From positions 7,035 to 71,034 of the forward strand of contig DLRR01000011.1 in the NCBI GenBank assembly GCA_002500605.1: a stretch of 64,000 nt of DNA. Reading direction: 5' to 3'. The position numbers and the translations under genes are program-made. This document shows, in pieces, positions 26,235 to 34,818 of this stretch (positions are counted from its first letter, which is position 1; each line of letters starts with the position of its first letter). The notes beneath the pieces were generated by a model. That model saw only the letters and a program-made list of their open reading frames with translations. It ran no database searches and had not been told where the DNA came from. The stretch is from Nitrospinaceae bacterium UBA7883. Lineage in GTDB: Bacteria > Nitrospinota_A > UBA7883.

Positions 26235-27164
26235 TTACGCTTTTGTGACTCTTGAGGCTTTACCCAACAGCAAATCATGCAATCTAAAGTGGAACGGGCC
26301 TAGATCACCGCCATAGTTTCCTGCACTAATTTTTTCCACACTGTCAACTTTGCAAGCAGCTTCAATTCCAACCTTCATCGCTTTACTAACAGTCTCAACG
26401 TCCACACCGTCTAAAACTATTTCTACTATAGAGTTAACGCCGTCTGGAACTAATGAGTTTACCTGTCGCCTGATAGTTGGGCAAAACTCGGTATTGGTCG
26501 AAGCTTTTAAAAAGCTGTACTTAGAACCCACCTTTGAGCCTGACCTTACAACCCCACCTGGAAATGGCATTATAACTCCTGGTATTTTGTCGATTGCTGA
26601 TACTGAGGCCTTGGCTGCCTTAAGGGCTGCGACGGACGATTCAGCCAGAATTAAAAAGTTTCCACCACCAATGCCATCTAGCCTCCCAAAACTCTCTTCA
26701 AGAACAAATTCCCCCTCCATGACTGGAATCCGCCAGTATCGCTTTCCTTCAATGACCTTGGACGATTGAAAGCCATCTCCAAAATACCTAATACTTGAGC
26801 CAATATCCATGACTTCTTCAGACTCTACGGCGTTAAATACTGCTGTTGTTGGGCAGGTCATTAGTGCCTGGCCTATTCGGTTTACCATTTGATCTTCCAT
26901 CTGTTTTTTACTTTGGGTAAAAAACAGTAAATAGGCTCCCGGGCGCCCATCTGGGGTGTCGTTGGTTTTATACTCAACACCAGCCTCTACGCCACACCCA
27001 ATCACAGAAGTTGCAAATCCAACACTTGCATCACAAGCTGCTTTTAGCCACCATTCGTCATCCGCAGTAACCAGCAGACGAGAATACACCATTGGAAACG
27101 CCTCAGCGAACGTGTCCTCTATAACAACTCCGTTAACCTCACAAAAAGAGGATGAATCCACCAT
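26235..27164 (-). CDS. ftr: Formylmethanofuran:tetrahydromethanopterin formyltransferase
   Basis: A 309-residue enzyme that moves a formyl group between methanofuran and tetrahydromethanopterin (in bacteria usually FhcD of the formyltransferase/hydrolase complex). The N-terminal motif INGVEIEDTFAEAFPM of the family appears as VNGVVIEDTFAEAFPM, followed by GFATSVIGCGVEAGVE and TPDGRPGAYLLFF, and then MVNRIGQALMTCPTTAVFNA. Length is normal. It is the last gene of the corrinoid methyl-transfer operon, 142 bases after the Gfo/Idh-like gene. The other Fhc subunits are not in the window. Presence in a bacterial context implies H4MPT and methanofuran (or methylofuran) in this cell. Confidence 0.93.
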   Translation of the reverse strand: MVDSSSFCEVNGVVIEDTFAEAFPMVYSRLLVTADDEWWLKAACDASVGFATSVIGCGVEAGVEYKTNDTPDGRPGAYLLFFTQSKKQMEDQMVNRIGQALMTCPTTAVFNAVESEEVMDIGSSIRYFGDGFQSSKVIEGKRYWRIPVMEGEFVLEESFGRLDGIGGGNFLILAESSVAALKAAKASVSAIDKIPGVIMPFPGGVVRSGSKVGSKYSFLKASTNTEFCPTIRRQVNSLVPDGVNSIVEIVLDGVDVETVSKAMKVGIEAACKVDSVEKISAGNYGGDLGPFHFRLHDLLLGKASRVTKA

Positions 27165-27306
27165 AAAATTTAGTTCCTAAATTAGCGATGTTAGATTTGG
27201 AAAAATTATCTTCCGATTCAATTCCACTGTAAACCGCACCCATCATTTCCTCCGCTAGGAGACACGTACCACCGGAACCAGGGTTATGTTTCTTTCAGCT
27301 TAGTGA

Positions 27307-28320
27307 TTATTTAAGCTGTCGATACATTTTTGCTATTTTTACACCAGCCTCAGTTGCAATAAGTCCATCCCGTGGAGTAATTTCAGGTGCCTTGCCTTTT
27401 AGAATACTTGACACGAAGTGTTCGTCCATCTGATAGTGCCCCCAGACCTTTGGACCACCTACTTGCACTTTATGGACGGTCTCGTGCACATCATCCGTGT
27501 TTATTTTGATGGTGTGAGTATCAATTGCTGTAATCAAGTTTGTATTTTCACCAACCAGTTCCATGCTTACCACAGTTTGGTCGTTGCATACTCCACCTGA
27601 ATATTCCATTGATGTGATGGTTCCATTGGTAAACTCTGCTATGGCATATCCCATATAACCGTGAGTCCCATCGTATTTTTTTAATTTGTGGTTCTCTGCC
27701 ACGGCATGGAGTTGTTTCAGATCAGCCTCGAATAGCCAACGCATCAAATCAATTGACCATACCGAAAGAGTAAAAAGAGGCCCACCAGATTTTTGTTTAT
27801 CCCAAGCCCAAGATTTTGGTGGCCATTGGGCGGCCAAAAGGTTGGCAGAAATGTACTCGCGATAGTGAACCGCCACAGGACCCTTTCCTAAGACCTTTTC
27901 CTTTTTGATCATTTCCTTGACACGCTTGTAAATTGGCGCGAAGCGGAAATTAAGACTTGGCATAAGTGTTACCTTGGCAGATTTAGCAGCAGCAATAATC
28001 TTCTTAGTTTGACCCACGTTGATTCCAAGAGGCATTTCCAAAAGCACATGTTTTCCCGCTTTAATAAACTCCATAGCCACCGAACAATGGAATGGTGTTG
28101 GTACTGCAATAACAGCAGCTTCAATCTCAGGATCCTTGAGAGCTTCTTTGGTTGATAAGTATTTCTTACAACCGTACTTCGTGGAATACTTGGTCGCCAG
28201 CTTATCATTCATATCGCATACGGCTACCAAATTGGCGTTTTTGATTTTGTTCATTGAAGGCGCGTGTGCCTGGCCACCAACAAAGCCAAGTCCTACTACG
28301 CATACACCTAGTTTTTTCAT
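27307..28320 (-). CDS. Gfo/Idh/MocA-fold protein with altered catalytic residues
   Basis: A 337-residue protein with an N-terminal Rossmann domain (GLGFVGGQAHAPS, ending VAVCDMND) and the C-terminal alpha/beta domain of the Gfo/Idh family. The catalytic lysine of the usual EKP motif is methionine here (EMP, residue 96). At the place of the usual aspartate and histidine (D-xxx-H) the sequence reads Thr184 and Trp188 in GGPLFTLSVWSIDL. All three standard dehydrogenase residues are thus replaced. GGGGAG precedes the ATG. It lies between the corrinoid activator and ftr genes, so a role in the methyl-transfer pathway is likely, but not necessarily a redox one. Confidence 0.85.
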   Translation of the reverse strand: MKKLGVCVVGLGFVGGQAHAPSMNKIKNANLVAVCDMNDKLATKYSTKYGCKKYLSTKEALKDPEIEAAVIAVPTPFHCSVAMEFIKAGKHVLLEMPLGINVGQTKKIIAAAKSAKVTLMPSLNFRFAPIYKRVKEMIKKEKVLGKGPVAVHYREYISANLLAAQWPPKSWAWDKQKSGGPLFTLSVWSIDLMRWLFEADLKQLHAVAENHKLKKYDGTHGYMGYAIAEFTNGTITSMEYSGGVCNDQTVVSMELVGENTNLITAIDTHTIKINTDDVHETVHKVQVGGPKVWGHYQMDEHFVSSILKGKAPEITPRDGLIATEAGVKIAKMYRQLK

Positions 28321-28348
28321 TCTTCTCCCCTTATCATCAAGGTTACAG

Positions 28349-28372
28349 GCGAGGAAACACCTCGCTATTTTT
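28349..28372 (+). terminator. Terminator-like hairpin on the plus strand inside a minus-strand operon
   Basis: GCGAGG (28349-28354), loop AAACA, CCTCGC (28360-28365), then TATTTTTT. The T-run lies on the plus strand, opposite to the genes on either side. It would stop antisense transcription coming from the downstream end of the operon, or may simply be part of the leader of the Gfo/Idh-like gene. Confidence 0.45.
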
Positions 28373-28424
28373 TGGACTCATTGGGAGTAATTCCCGGCGA
28401 GTCATACAGTTAATTAAAAAAGGA

Positions 28425-30434
28425 TTAGCTTGCCGCCCCTGCAGAAGCCTTGTCCCTTTTCTTCTTTTCTTTTGCTATTTTCTTCCAGTTAGGTATTTCA
28501 TCCAGAACATGCTGTACATGTGGAAATGGATGATCCATATGAGGAAACTGCATCGATTTCATGAATACTCGCTCAAAATCTTCAAAAACGGTAAGTTCCA
28601 CATAACGAACTTTCCTCGCCCACTCATCAGCTTCCTTGCGTTTCACTTTATTTACGAGGCAAAGCCTAGCTCCATCTCCAGCAGAGTTACCCACGGAAAA
28701 AATATTGCTTATATCGCAATCTGGAAACATTCCCATTAGCAAACAGCTGAACTGAGAGAGGTGAGAACCAAAGGCGCCTGCAAGTACTACCTTGTCTATC
28801 GTCTCGATATCAAGCTCACGCATCATTATCCATGCGCCAGCGTAAATTGAGCCGACGGCTAACTGAATAGCACGAACATCTCCCTGTGTTATGACAATGT
28901 CTTTGCCTATGGAAGTCTCTGATTCCCAGGCTAGCACATATTCTGGCATACCAGTATCTACGTCGTTTCTTAGCCTGTCGGTCGGCGCATATTTGGAAAA
29001 ACGCCCGCCTTTGTCTATAATTCCTGTGCGAAAAAACTCTGCGGCAACATCGATAATTCCTGATCCACAGATTCCTTTGGTGTCCACTTCCGCTATATCG
29101 GTATGCCAGTCGGCTTTACCAATCACCTTATACCTAGGCTCTAGTGTTTCTACGTCTATCTCTACTTTTTCTATTGCACCCGGAGCAGCCCGCATCCCAA
29201 ACTTAATTTGAGCACCTTCCAAGGCTGGACCAGTAGCCACAGAACATGAAAGCACTCCTAAACTTTTCGAACCACATAGTAGTTCTCCATTCGTGCCAAT
29301 ATCGATAATGAGCACCGACTCATCGGAGTTATATGGCTCTTCATTGATCAGCACTGCGCAGTTGTCCGCGCCAACAAAACCCGCCTCGTTAGCAAGCACA
29401 TGAATATTCCCTGCCGCATTAATACATAGGCCAAGATCCCTCGATTTAATATCGACAGCCGGAGCCATTGCTGTTGGAAACGGTGCTACACCAACATACT
29501 TTGGCTCTAAATTTAATAGGATGTGGTGCATGGCTGTATTACAGACTAGTACCATTTCTAAAATATCATCGCTGGTAATGTTGAGTTCTTCCGTCAGGTT
29601 GCCGATTATGTCGTTAATGGCATCAATAATGGTCTTGTGCATTTGGCCAAGACCTTCAGGATTCTGCATAGAATAGCTAATTCGGCTCATCACGTCTTCG
29701 CCAAAGCGAACCTGGGGGTTCATCTTTGAATCTGTAGCCACAACCTTGCCAGTCTGCATGTCGGTCAAATAAGCTGCCACGGTTGTAGTGCCTATATCTA
29801 TCGCAATACCGTAGTATTTCTCAATTTTACCTGGGGTCACACGCACCAATTCATCGCCCAAGACAAAACATGTAACTTTCCATTTTGCCTCACGAATCTT
29901 GTTTGTCATGTTTTGAAGACAGAAAAAATCGACTCTGCTGATAACAACACCTTGTTGTTCTCTGAGTGTTTGTTTAATTCGTAAAAAGTCATCCTCGGGG
30001 TCATGGATTGTCGGTTCTTTCATCTCTATATAATAAATTTTTAATAGTGGGTCTGGCTTATACTTCAGCTTGCCAGCCTTTTTTCGAACAACTTGCTGAC
30101 CACCACGAGCCTCTTCAGGCACAAAACAAAGTAAATCACCTTGTACTTCTGATAAGCATGAAAGACGGTAGTTATTATCCTTTTCGGCAGAACTAAGCAT
30201 CCGTTCTTCATCCGAAGTAAATGGAGTAACATTTGACATTTTTGATTCAACGCCAAACTTTTCAAAGTAGCCCTCTTGGATCTGAATTTTACATTTGCCG
30301 CAGGTTTTCTTCTCACCACATATAGCTTCGATTTCGACACCTAATGACCGAGCCGCTTCCAGCACATTGGTACCATGTGAGATCTTCCCTCTACGACCTG
30401 AAGGTTGAAATATTACGGTATGTTCTTGAGTCAT
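28425..30434 (-). CDS. Reductive activator of corrinoid proteins (RACo/RamA-type ASKHA protein)
   Basis: A 669-residue ATP-dependent enzyme that returns an oxidised Co(II) corrinoid to the active Co(I) state. The N-terminal [2Fe-2S] domain has Cys39, Cys45, Cys48 and Cys93 (C-x5-C-x2-C). A linker of about 100 residues follows and then the ASKHA ATPase core starting YGIAIDIGTTTVAAYL near residue 210, with a second phosphate motif LIIDIGTNGEL and the conserved GICGSGIID and VVLAGAFGSHLS segments. It is encoded 42 bases after the corrinoid-protein gene. This gene is a hallmark of corrinoid methyltransferase systems; methanol, methylamine, glycine betaine and aryl methyl ether systems all use one. 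Confidence 0.95.
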   Translation of the reverse strand: MTQEHTVIFQPSGRRGKISHGTNVLEAARSLGVEIEAICGEKKTCGKCKIQIQEGYFEKFGVESKMSNVTPFTSDEERMLSSAEKDNNYRLSCLSEVQGDLLCFVPEEARGGQQVVRKKAGKLKYKPDPLLKIYYIEMKEPTIHDPEDDFLRIKQTLREQQGVVISRVDFFCLQNMTNKIREAKWKVTCFVLGDELVRVTPGKIEKYYGIAIDIGTTTVAAYLTDMQTGKVVATDSKMNPQVRFGEDVMSRISYSMQNPEGLGQMHKTIIDAINDIIGNLTEELNITSDDILEMVLVCNTAMHHILLNLEPKYVGVAPFPTAMAPAVDIKSRDLGLCINAAGNIHVLANEAGFVGADNCAVLINEEPYNSDESVLIIDIGTNGELLCGSKSLGVLSCSVATGPALEGAQIKFGMRAAPGAIEKVEIDVETLEPRYKVIGKADWHTDIAEVDTKGICGSGIIDVAAEFFRTGIIDKGGRFSKYAPTDRLRNDVDTGMPEYVLAWESETSIGKDIVITQGDVRAIQLAVGSIYAGAWIMMRELDIETIDKVVLAGAFGSHLSQFSCLLMGMFPDCDISNIFSVGNSAGDGARLCLVNKVKRKEADEWARKVRYVELTVFEDFERVFMKSMQFPHMDHPFPHVQHVLDEIPNWKKIAKEKKKRDKASAGAAS

Positions 30435-30476
30435 TTTTCTACAGTACTCGTCTTTATATTAATATTAGTGACCTTA

Positions 30477-31157
30477 CTAATTTTTACTGGCTTCTTTCTG
30501 AATATCTTTGAGCGCTACAATCATTTTAATCGCTTCTTCTAGCGCGTTTGTGGCGTCATTTGCTGTGCCATCGGCTCCGAATTTATCGGCTACATCGTCT
30601 GTAATAGGGGCTCCACCAATTAGGATTTTACAGGTAGGGTTCTTCTCCTTGATCATCTCTATGACCTTTGGCATACCCATCATTGTGGTAGTCATCATGG
30701 CAGAAAGGCATACTATATCCGAGTTTGTTTCAAGCTGCTTTTTCAAAAAATCTTCCAGCGGCACATCGCGTCCTAAATCGAAGACTTGAAAGCCAGCCAC
30801 ATCGAACATCATCTTTACTATGTTTTTGCCAATATCATGGACATCTCCTTGCACTGTACCAATAACTACAGTTCCTTTGACCCCTGTGTCTCTAGGCACC
30901 ATATGAGGCCTCATAATATCGAGCCCAATATAGAGAGAGTCAGCTGCCATCAGCATTTCGGGAACAAAGTATTCTTGTGTGGCAAACAGCCTGCCAACTT
31001 CTTCCATACCTGTTACAAGTCCATCGAAGATTGCGTCATACGTATCTTCACCTGTTGCAACCCACTCTTCAGAGGCTTCCTTCACTTCATCATCATCAAA
31101 CTCAACAACCCCTTCTGCAAGTTTCTTCTCTAATTCATCTTTTTTGGCCTGATCCAT
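30477..31157 (-). CDS. Corrinoid (B12-binding) methyl-carrier protein, MtaC/MttC type
   Basis: A 226-residue two-domain methyl carrier. Residues about 1-90 are the helical cap domain and 93-215 the Rossmann-like B12 domain. The lower-ligand motif D-x-H-x-x-G is seen as DVHDIG, with His107 as the cobalt ligand, followed by the usual SAMMTTTM and LIGGAPITDD segments. The carrier takes a methyl group from the substrate on Co(I) and passes it on. It is placed between two UroD-family methyltransferase genes and the reductive activator, so it is the centre of the system. Confidence 0.96.
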   Translation of the reverse strand: MDQAKKDELEKKLAEGVVEFDDDEVKEASEEWVATGEDTYDAIFDGLVTGMEEVGRLFATQEYFVPEMLMAADSLYIGLDIMRPHMVPRDTGVKGTVVIGTVQGDVHDIGKNIVKMMFDVAGFQVFDLGRDVPLEDFLKKQLETNSDIVCLSAMMTTTMMGMPKVIEMIKEKNPTCKILIGGAPITDDVADKFGADGTANDATNALEEAIKMIVALKDIQKEASKN

Positions 31158-31200
31158 ACCTAGTCTCCAAAATCTATAAGTTTATTACTTTCACTTTTTG

Positions 31201-32241
31201 TTAGGGGCGAATCTCTCGGCAAGCCCTAATCATTGCTTCCATGTTCTCAGATTTAGCGCTGGGCCATATATCACACCCTGGATGGACGCTATTGACTCCA
31301 CTCTTAATGCATTCTGCTACCATGTTATAGGCATCACTGGCTTCACCATTATTAAGTGCTAAAAATGGATTAAAATTTCCACAAATAACAACTTCATCAC
31401 CTACCCTCTCACGAACCTCATTCATCGGAGTTTTAGAGTCGATTGACAAAGCGTCAAATCCCGCCTCGACCATCATATCAATGATGGGGAGTACCGCACC
31501 GCAAATGTGGAGAACGCTTGGTCCGGTTTGACTTTGAGCAATCTTCTTAAGTGGGGGCATTATTATCTTCTTAAACACCCTTGGAGAAAGAACATCCGTT
31601 GTTGCTCCCATTTCTCTCGTTGTAATTATATCTATCCCCATATTTCGAAGCTCATTTCCAATAACAATGATTATGTCGGCAAGAGCATCTAAATACTCGG
31701 CGGTTTCTTCCGGTTTTTTGAAGGAGTTTTTGAGTAGAGGTTCAAGCTCATCTATTTGTCCTCCCAAGGTAAACGGGCCTAGTACATACGAAGCTATGGC
31801 TACATCATTACCGTGCTTTTCGCGAATTATTTTCACAACTTCTTTAAGTTGTGGTAGACGGCCTTTGGTTGCGGTAGAGGGATCTTTTGCCATGGCACGA
31901 AGATCCTCGACAGTATTTTTACTTTTCACTTTAATGGTTGGATAAAGAAGCTCTTTTGTATCTGCATATGGATTCATCTCACAACCAAGTATTTCCGCCT
32001 CAAGACAAAGATCAAAAGGGAATGTAACAACTTCAAATCCATAAATTTCGTATGTGCTCATTGCCGCTTTAGCCATCATCTCTGCATCATGATGCACTGT
32101 GGCAAAATCATATCCCAACTTGTCCAAACCTGCTGTTGTGACATTACCAACGCCAGACCAGCAGGGAACAGGAGAGACTTTCTCCCCACTAAGCATTTTG
32201 AGCACTCTATCCCGCGAAGTCATTACTGCTTCAGTCATCAT
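31201..32241 (-). CDS. UroD-family (MtaA/MtbA-type) methyltransferase, copy A
   Basis: About 346 residues of the uroporphyrinogen-decarboxylase fold as used by zinc methyltransferases. The zinc-ligand pattern of MtaA/MtbA enzymes is visible: His and Cys in VLHICGAV and a later Cys in HPGCDIWPS. True decarboxylases lack this pattern. The start is the ATG at 32241 (or the next codon, 32238), with AGGAG just upstream; an earlier in-frame start at 32259 is less likely. It may move the methyl group from the corrinoid to a thiol or pterin, or from substrate to corrinoid; the sequence does not decide. Confidence 0.88.
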   Translation of the reverse strand: MMTEAVMTSRDRVLKMLSGEKVSPVPCWSGVGNVTTAGLDKLGYDFATVHHDAEMMAKAAMSTYEIYGFEVVTFPFDLCLEAEILGCEMNPYADTKELLYPTIKVKSKNTVEDLRAMAKDPSTATKGRLPQLKEVVKIIREKHGNDVAIASYVLGPFTLGGQIDELEPLLKNSFKKPEETAEYLDALADIIIVIGNELRNMGIDIITTREMGATTDVLSPRVFKKIIMPPLKKIAQSQTGPSVLHICGAVLPIIDMMVEAGFDALSIDSKTPMNEVRERVGDEVVICGNFNPFLALNNGEASDAYNMVAECIKSGVNSVHPGCDIWPSAKSENMEAMIRACREIRP

Positions 32242-32317
32242 ATATCTCCTAAGTATCACACTAAATTATCAAACTTAAATGCATGCTGGGCTCAACTAAG
32301 CTCTGACCAAAAGGTTA

Positions 32318-33361
32318 CTAACAATTATCATTAGAACTTTTATAATTTCTTGCTGAATCATAAAACGCCCTCAGATTATCATCTGGAACGCTTGGGGGGT
32401 GATCACACCCTGGCATCAAGATAAATCCACCGCCGCTAGCTCCCGCATCCAAGCACTCGTAAGCTAACTTTTTGACATCGTCTACTGTAGCCCTGTCCAA
32501 TATGCTTACCGGGTCTAAATTACCTGCAATGCATATTTTGTTCCCAATTTTAATTTTTGCCTGCGCTAGGTCAACTTTGTGATCAAGACTAATGCAATCA
32601 GCGCCAGTTTCTGGAAAAAGATCCAACCGGTTGTTTGTGTCACCACAAATGTGAAGTAAAACCTTTTTGCCCTTTTTATGGGCCCACTCAGTGAATAACT
32701 TAAGTGGCGGTATTGCAAAACGTTCGAACTGTTTGCGTGAAACCAAATCACCAGATGCAACTGGATCAGCAAGGCTAAGCAGATCAACTGTTCCGTCATC
32801 AATTAGTGGCTCAAAAACTCTTTTTATCATTTCGGATGCAAACTCACATGTAGCCTTAACCAAATCTTTGTTTTTAAAGGTAGAACGCATGAAAGTTTCC
32901 ACCCCTACAAGCTGGGCTGCCAATGTAAAAGGTCCCCATGCAGTTATAGTTACAACAACATCATTACCAATCTCTGCTTTAACCTTACGCGCAGCTTCCC
33001 AAATCGTTTGAATAACCTGGTCTTTTGGTATTTTATTTAAATCAAGTTTTTCTATATCAGCTAGTTCGGCAATATATGGGTTCTCTAAGTCAGGAGCGCC
33101 AATTTCACGAAACACTATCGTTCCCCCTAGAGCCGCAGCGTGTAAGTTGTTAAACCCGGATCCCACATAGACGATGTCTGGCTTAAATTTATTGTAGATA
33201 TCAATGTTTGTCTTAGCCATACGATCCGCATCAGTAGACAACTCTCTAAAAGTTGTGCCAGAACGATGTATGGTCCATACTCCTGAACCGAAGGGAGCAA
33301 CTGGAACCCTCTCTGGGTCTTTCATCTCCATGGCGGCAAAAACAATGTCTTTTGATTTCAT
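32318..33361 (-). CDS. UroD-family (MtaA/MtbA-type) methyltransferase, copy B
   Basis: About 347 residues, first gene of the methyl-transfer operon. Zinc ligands are seen in VLLHICGDT and ILMPGCDHPPSVP. It differs clearly from copy A outside the motifs (for example the C-terminal CDHPPSVPDDNL instead of CDIWPSAKSENM), so the two are probably not interchangeable. One may demethylate the substrate and the other unload the carrier. Start is ATG at 33361, since AAGGGG is 6 bases before it; ATG at 33367 directly abuts that site. A divergent 540-base gap lies upstream. Confidence 0.88.
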   Translation of the reverse strand: MKSKDIVFAAMEMKDPERVPVAPFGSGVWTIHRSGTTFRELSTDADRMAKTNIDIYNKFKPDIVYVGSGFNNLHAAALGGTIVFREIGAPDLENPYIAELADIEKLDLNKIPKDQVIQTIWEAARKVKAEIGNDVVVTITAWGPFTLAAQLVGVETFMRSTFKNKDLVKATCEFASEMIKRVFEPLIDDGTVDLLSLADPVASGDLVSRKQFERFAIPPLKLFTEWAHKKGKKVLLHICGDTNNRLDLFPETGADCISLDHKVDLAQAKIKIGNKICIAGNLDPVSILDRATVDDVKKLAYECLDAGASGGGFILMPGCDHPPSVPDDNLRAFYDSARNYKSSNDNC

Positions 33362-33903
33362 AACCATCCCCTTGTCAATTTGTCCACAAACTTGAAATTA
33401 GAGGCATCTTTGTCTATTCGCATTTAATTCCCTGCATTCTAGATGCCAGAAAAGCACTATTAAACAAACAAGTCACACGTGTAGAAAAGAAAAATTAACA
33501 TATTCTAACGTTAATGATTACTCTATTACTAAAAGTTATGTATGCCAAAGAAATATTGAGCATTTTTTTGCAACATTTAATGAAGCGATGGAACCCTTTA
33601 CAACGATTCCCATTGGTAAGACCACGCTGTTGTGTTACCTAAAGCACACCAAAGTTACAAAGGGAAACATCAATTCTTGGGCTAAATGTTATTTTCTTTG
33701 CTCCAACATCACAGCATATTGGTTAGTAAGTCTATGAACTCTTTTAATAGTTACTGTTGCCGTTCGAATAATCAGTATTGTAAAATCAAATTCCAATGTT
33801 TGTATTCACCACATATTTAGGCTTCTTTCAGTGGGAATAATTGGATAACACCCTTATCAAGGGCAAGCAGCAGATAAATGCAGTCATATTAAGGTGATTA
33901 TAT
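33362..33903. other. 542-bp divergent intergenic region
   Basis: AT-rich region between the methyl-transfer operon (minus) and the folate gene (plus). It must hold promoters for both. I found no riboswitch, no convincing sigma-54 site and no coding sequence. A short palindrome ACACGTGT is at 33475-33482 but is too short to weigh. Confidence 0.6.
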
Positions 33904-34755
33904 ATGCAAGATAAGATCATTTTGGAAAACTTAGAGGTAGAGTGCATTATCGGGATATTTGATTGGGAAAGAAAGGTAAAGCAAAAGCTTGAAATTAGTT
34001 TAGAGCTTGATTGTGATCTTTCCAAAGCGAGTAAAAGCGATAGCATAGTGGATACGGTTGATTATAAAACTATAAGTAAATCGATTGTAGACTTGGTAAA
34101 GTCAAGCAAGTATTTCCTTATTGAAACCATTGCTGAAAAGGTATCAGAGCTTTGCATCGCCAATGATGGTGTTTTTAATGCCAAAGTTACAGTCTCGAAA
34201 CCTGGTGCCATCCGCGGTTCAAAAAACATTTCAGTGCAGATTTCCCGCCCTAATGACTTACATACTGTTTTTCTTGGGGTTGGCTCAAACATTGAGCCGG
34301 AGAAAAACATTCAACATTGTCTTAACTTATTGCGTTCAAGATTCCTTGTTAAACAAGTTTCACCAGTATATAAATCCGAAGCTTGGGGAGTTGGTGAAAA
34401 ACAGGAAGACTATCTCAATCTAGCAGTGATGGTTAAAACAGAAAAAGATATTTTTGCAGTTCGTGGCGAAACTAACTGGATAGAAAAAATTGTAGGGCGA
34501 AAAAGGTCTGAAAACAAGTTTGCCTCACGCCCTATAGATATTGATCTACTTCTGTTTGATTCTATCGTCGATGAAAAAGATGGAGGAACTCTTCCCCATT
34601 TTCAATTACTAACCCAACAATTTGTTTATCTCCCTATGCTAGATATCGCTCCTGATCTTATAGTCCCGGGTTTTGAAAAAGCCCTGAATAAAATCACACC
34701 AAATTTCGATAATCCGGAGCTTGTTGTTAATAAACTAAGGTTGATCTTGGAGTAA
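33904..34755 (+). CDS. folBK: Fused dihydroneopterin aldolase / HPPK (FolB-FolK)
   Basis: A 283-residue bifunctional folate enzyme. Residues 1-115 are dihydroneopterin aldolase (LENLEVECIIGIFDWER, then LIETIAEKVSELC). Residues about 119-283 are 6-hydroxymethyl-dihydropterin pyrophosphokinase (FLGVGSNIEPEKNI, later SRPIDIDLLLFDS and FVYLPMLDIAPD). These normally act in succession on the pterin ring, and a fusion keeps them together. AAGGTG lies 7 bases before the ATG. It begins a plus-strand operon with tmk, holB, ricT and the SH3 protein. Confidence 0.95.
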   Translation: MQDKIILENLEVECIIGIFDWERKVKQKLEISLELDCDLSKASKSDSIVDTVDYKTISKSIVDLVKSSKYFLIETIAEKVSELCIANDGVFNAKVTVSKPGAIRGSKNISVQISRPNDLHTVFLGVGSNIEPEKNIQHCLNLLRSRFLVKQVSPVYKSEAWGVGEKQEDYLNLAVMVKTEKDIFAVRGETNWIEKIVGRKRSENKFASRPIDIDLLLFDSIVDEKDGGTLPHFQLLTQQFVYLPMLDIAPDLIVPGFEKALNKITPNFDNPELVVNKLRLILE

Positions 34756-34818
34756 AAAATATGCAGGTAGAAAATTACGATCTTTAATTATACCTTTTAA
34801 AATAGTGAAGAGGGTGGA

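Noticed and set aside
33475..33482. ACACGTGT palindrome between the methyl-transfer operon and the folate gene
   Set aside because: An 8-base palindrome in a 540-base AT-rich region is expected by chance and no second copy was seen.
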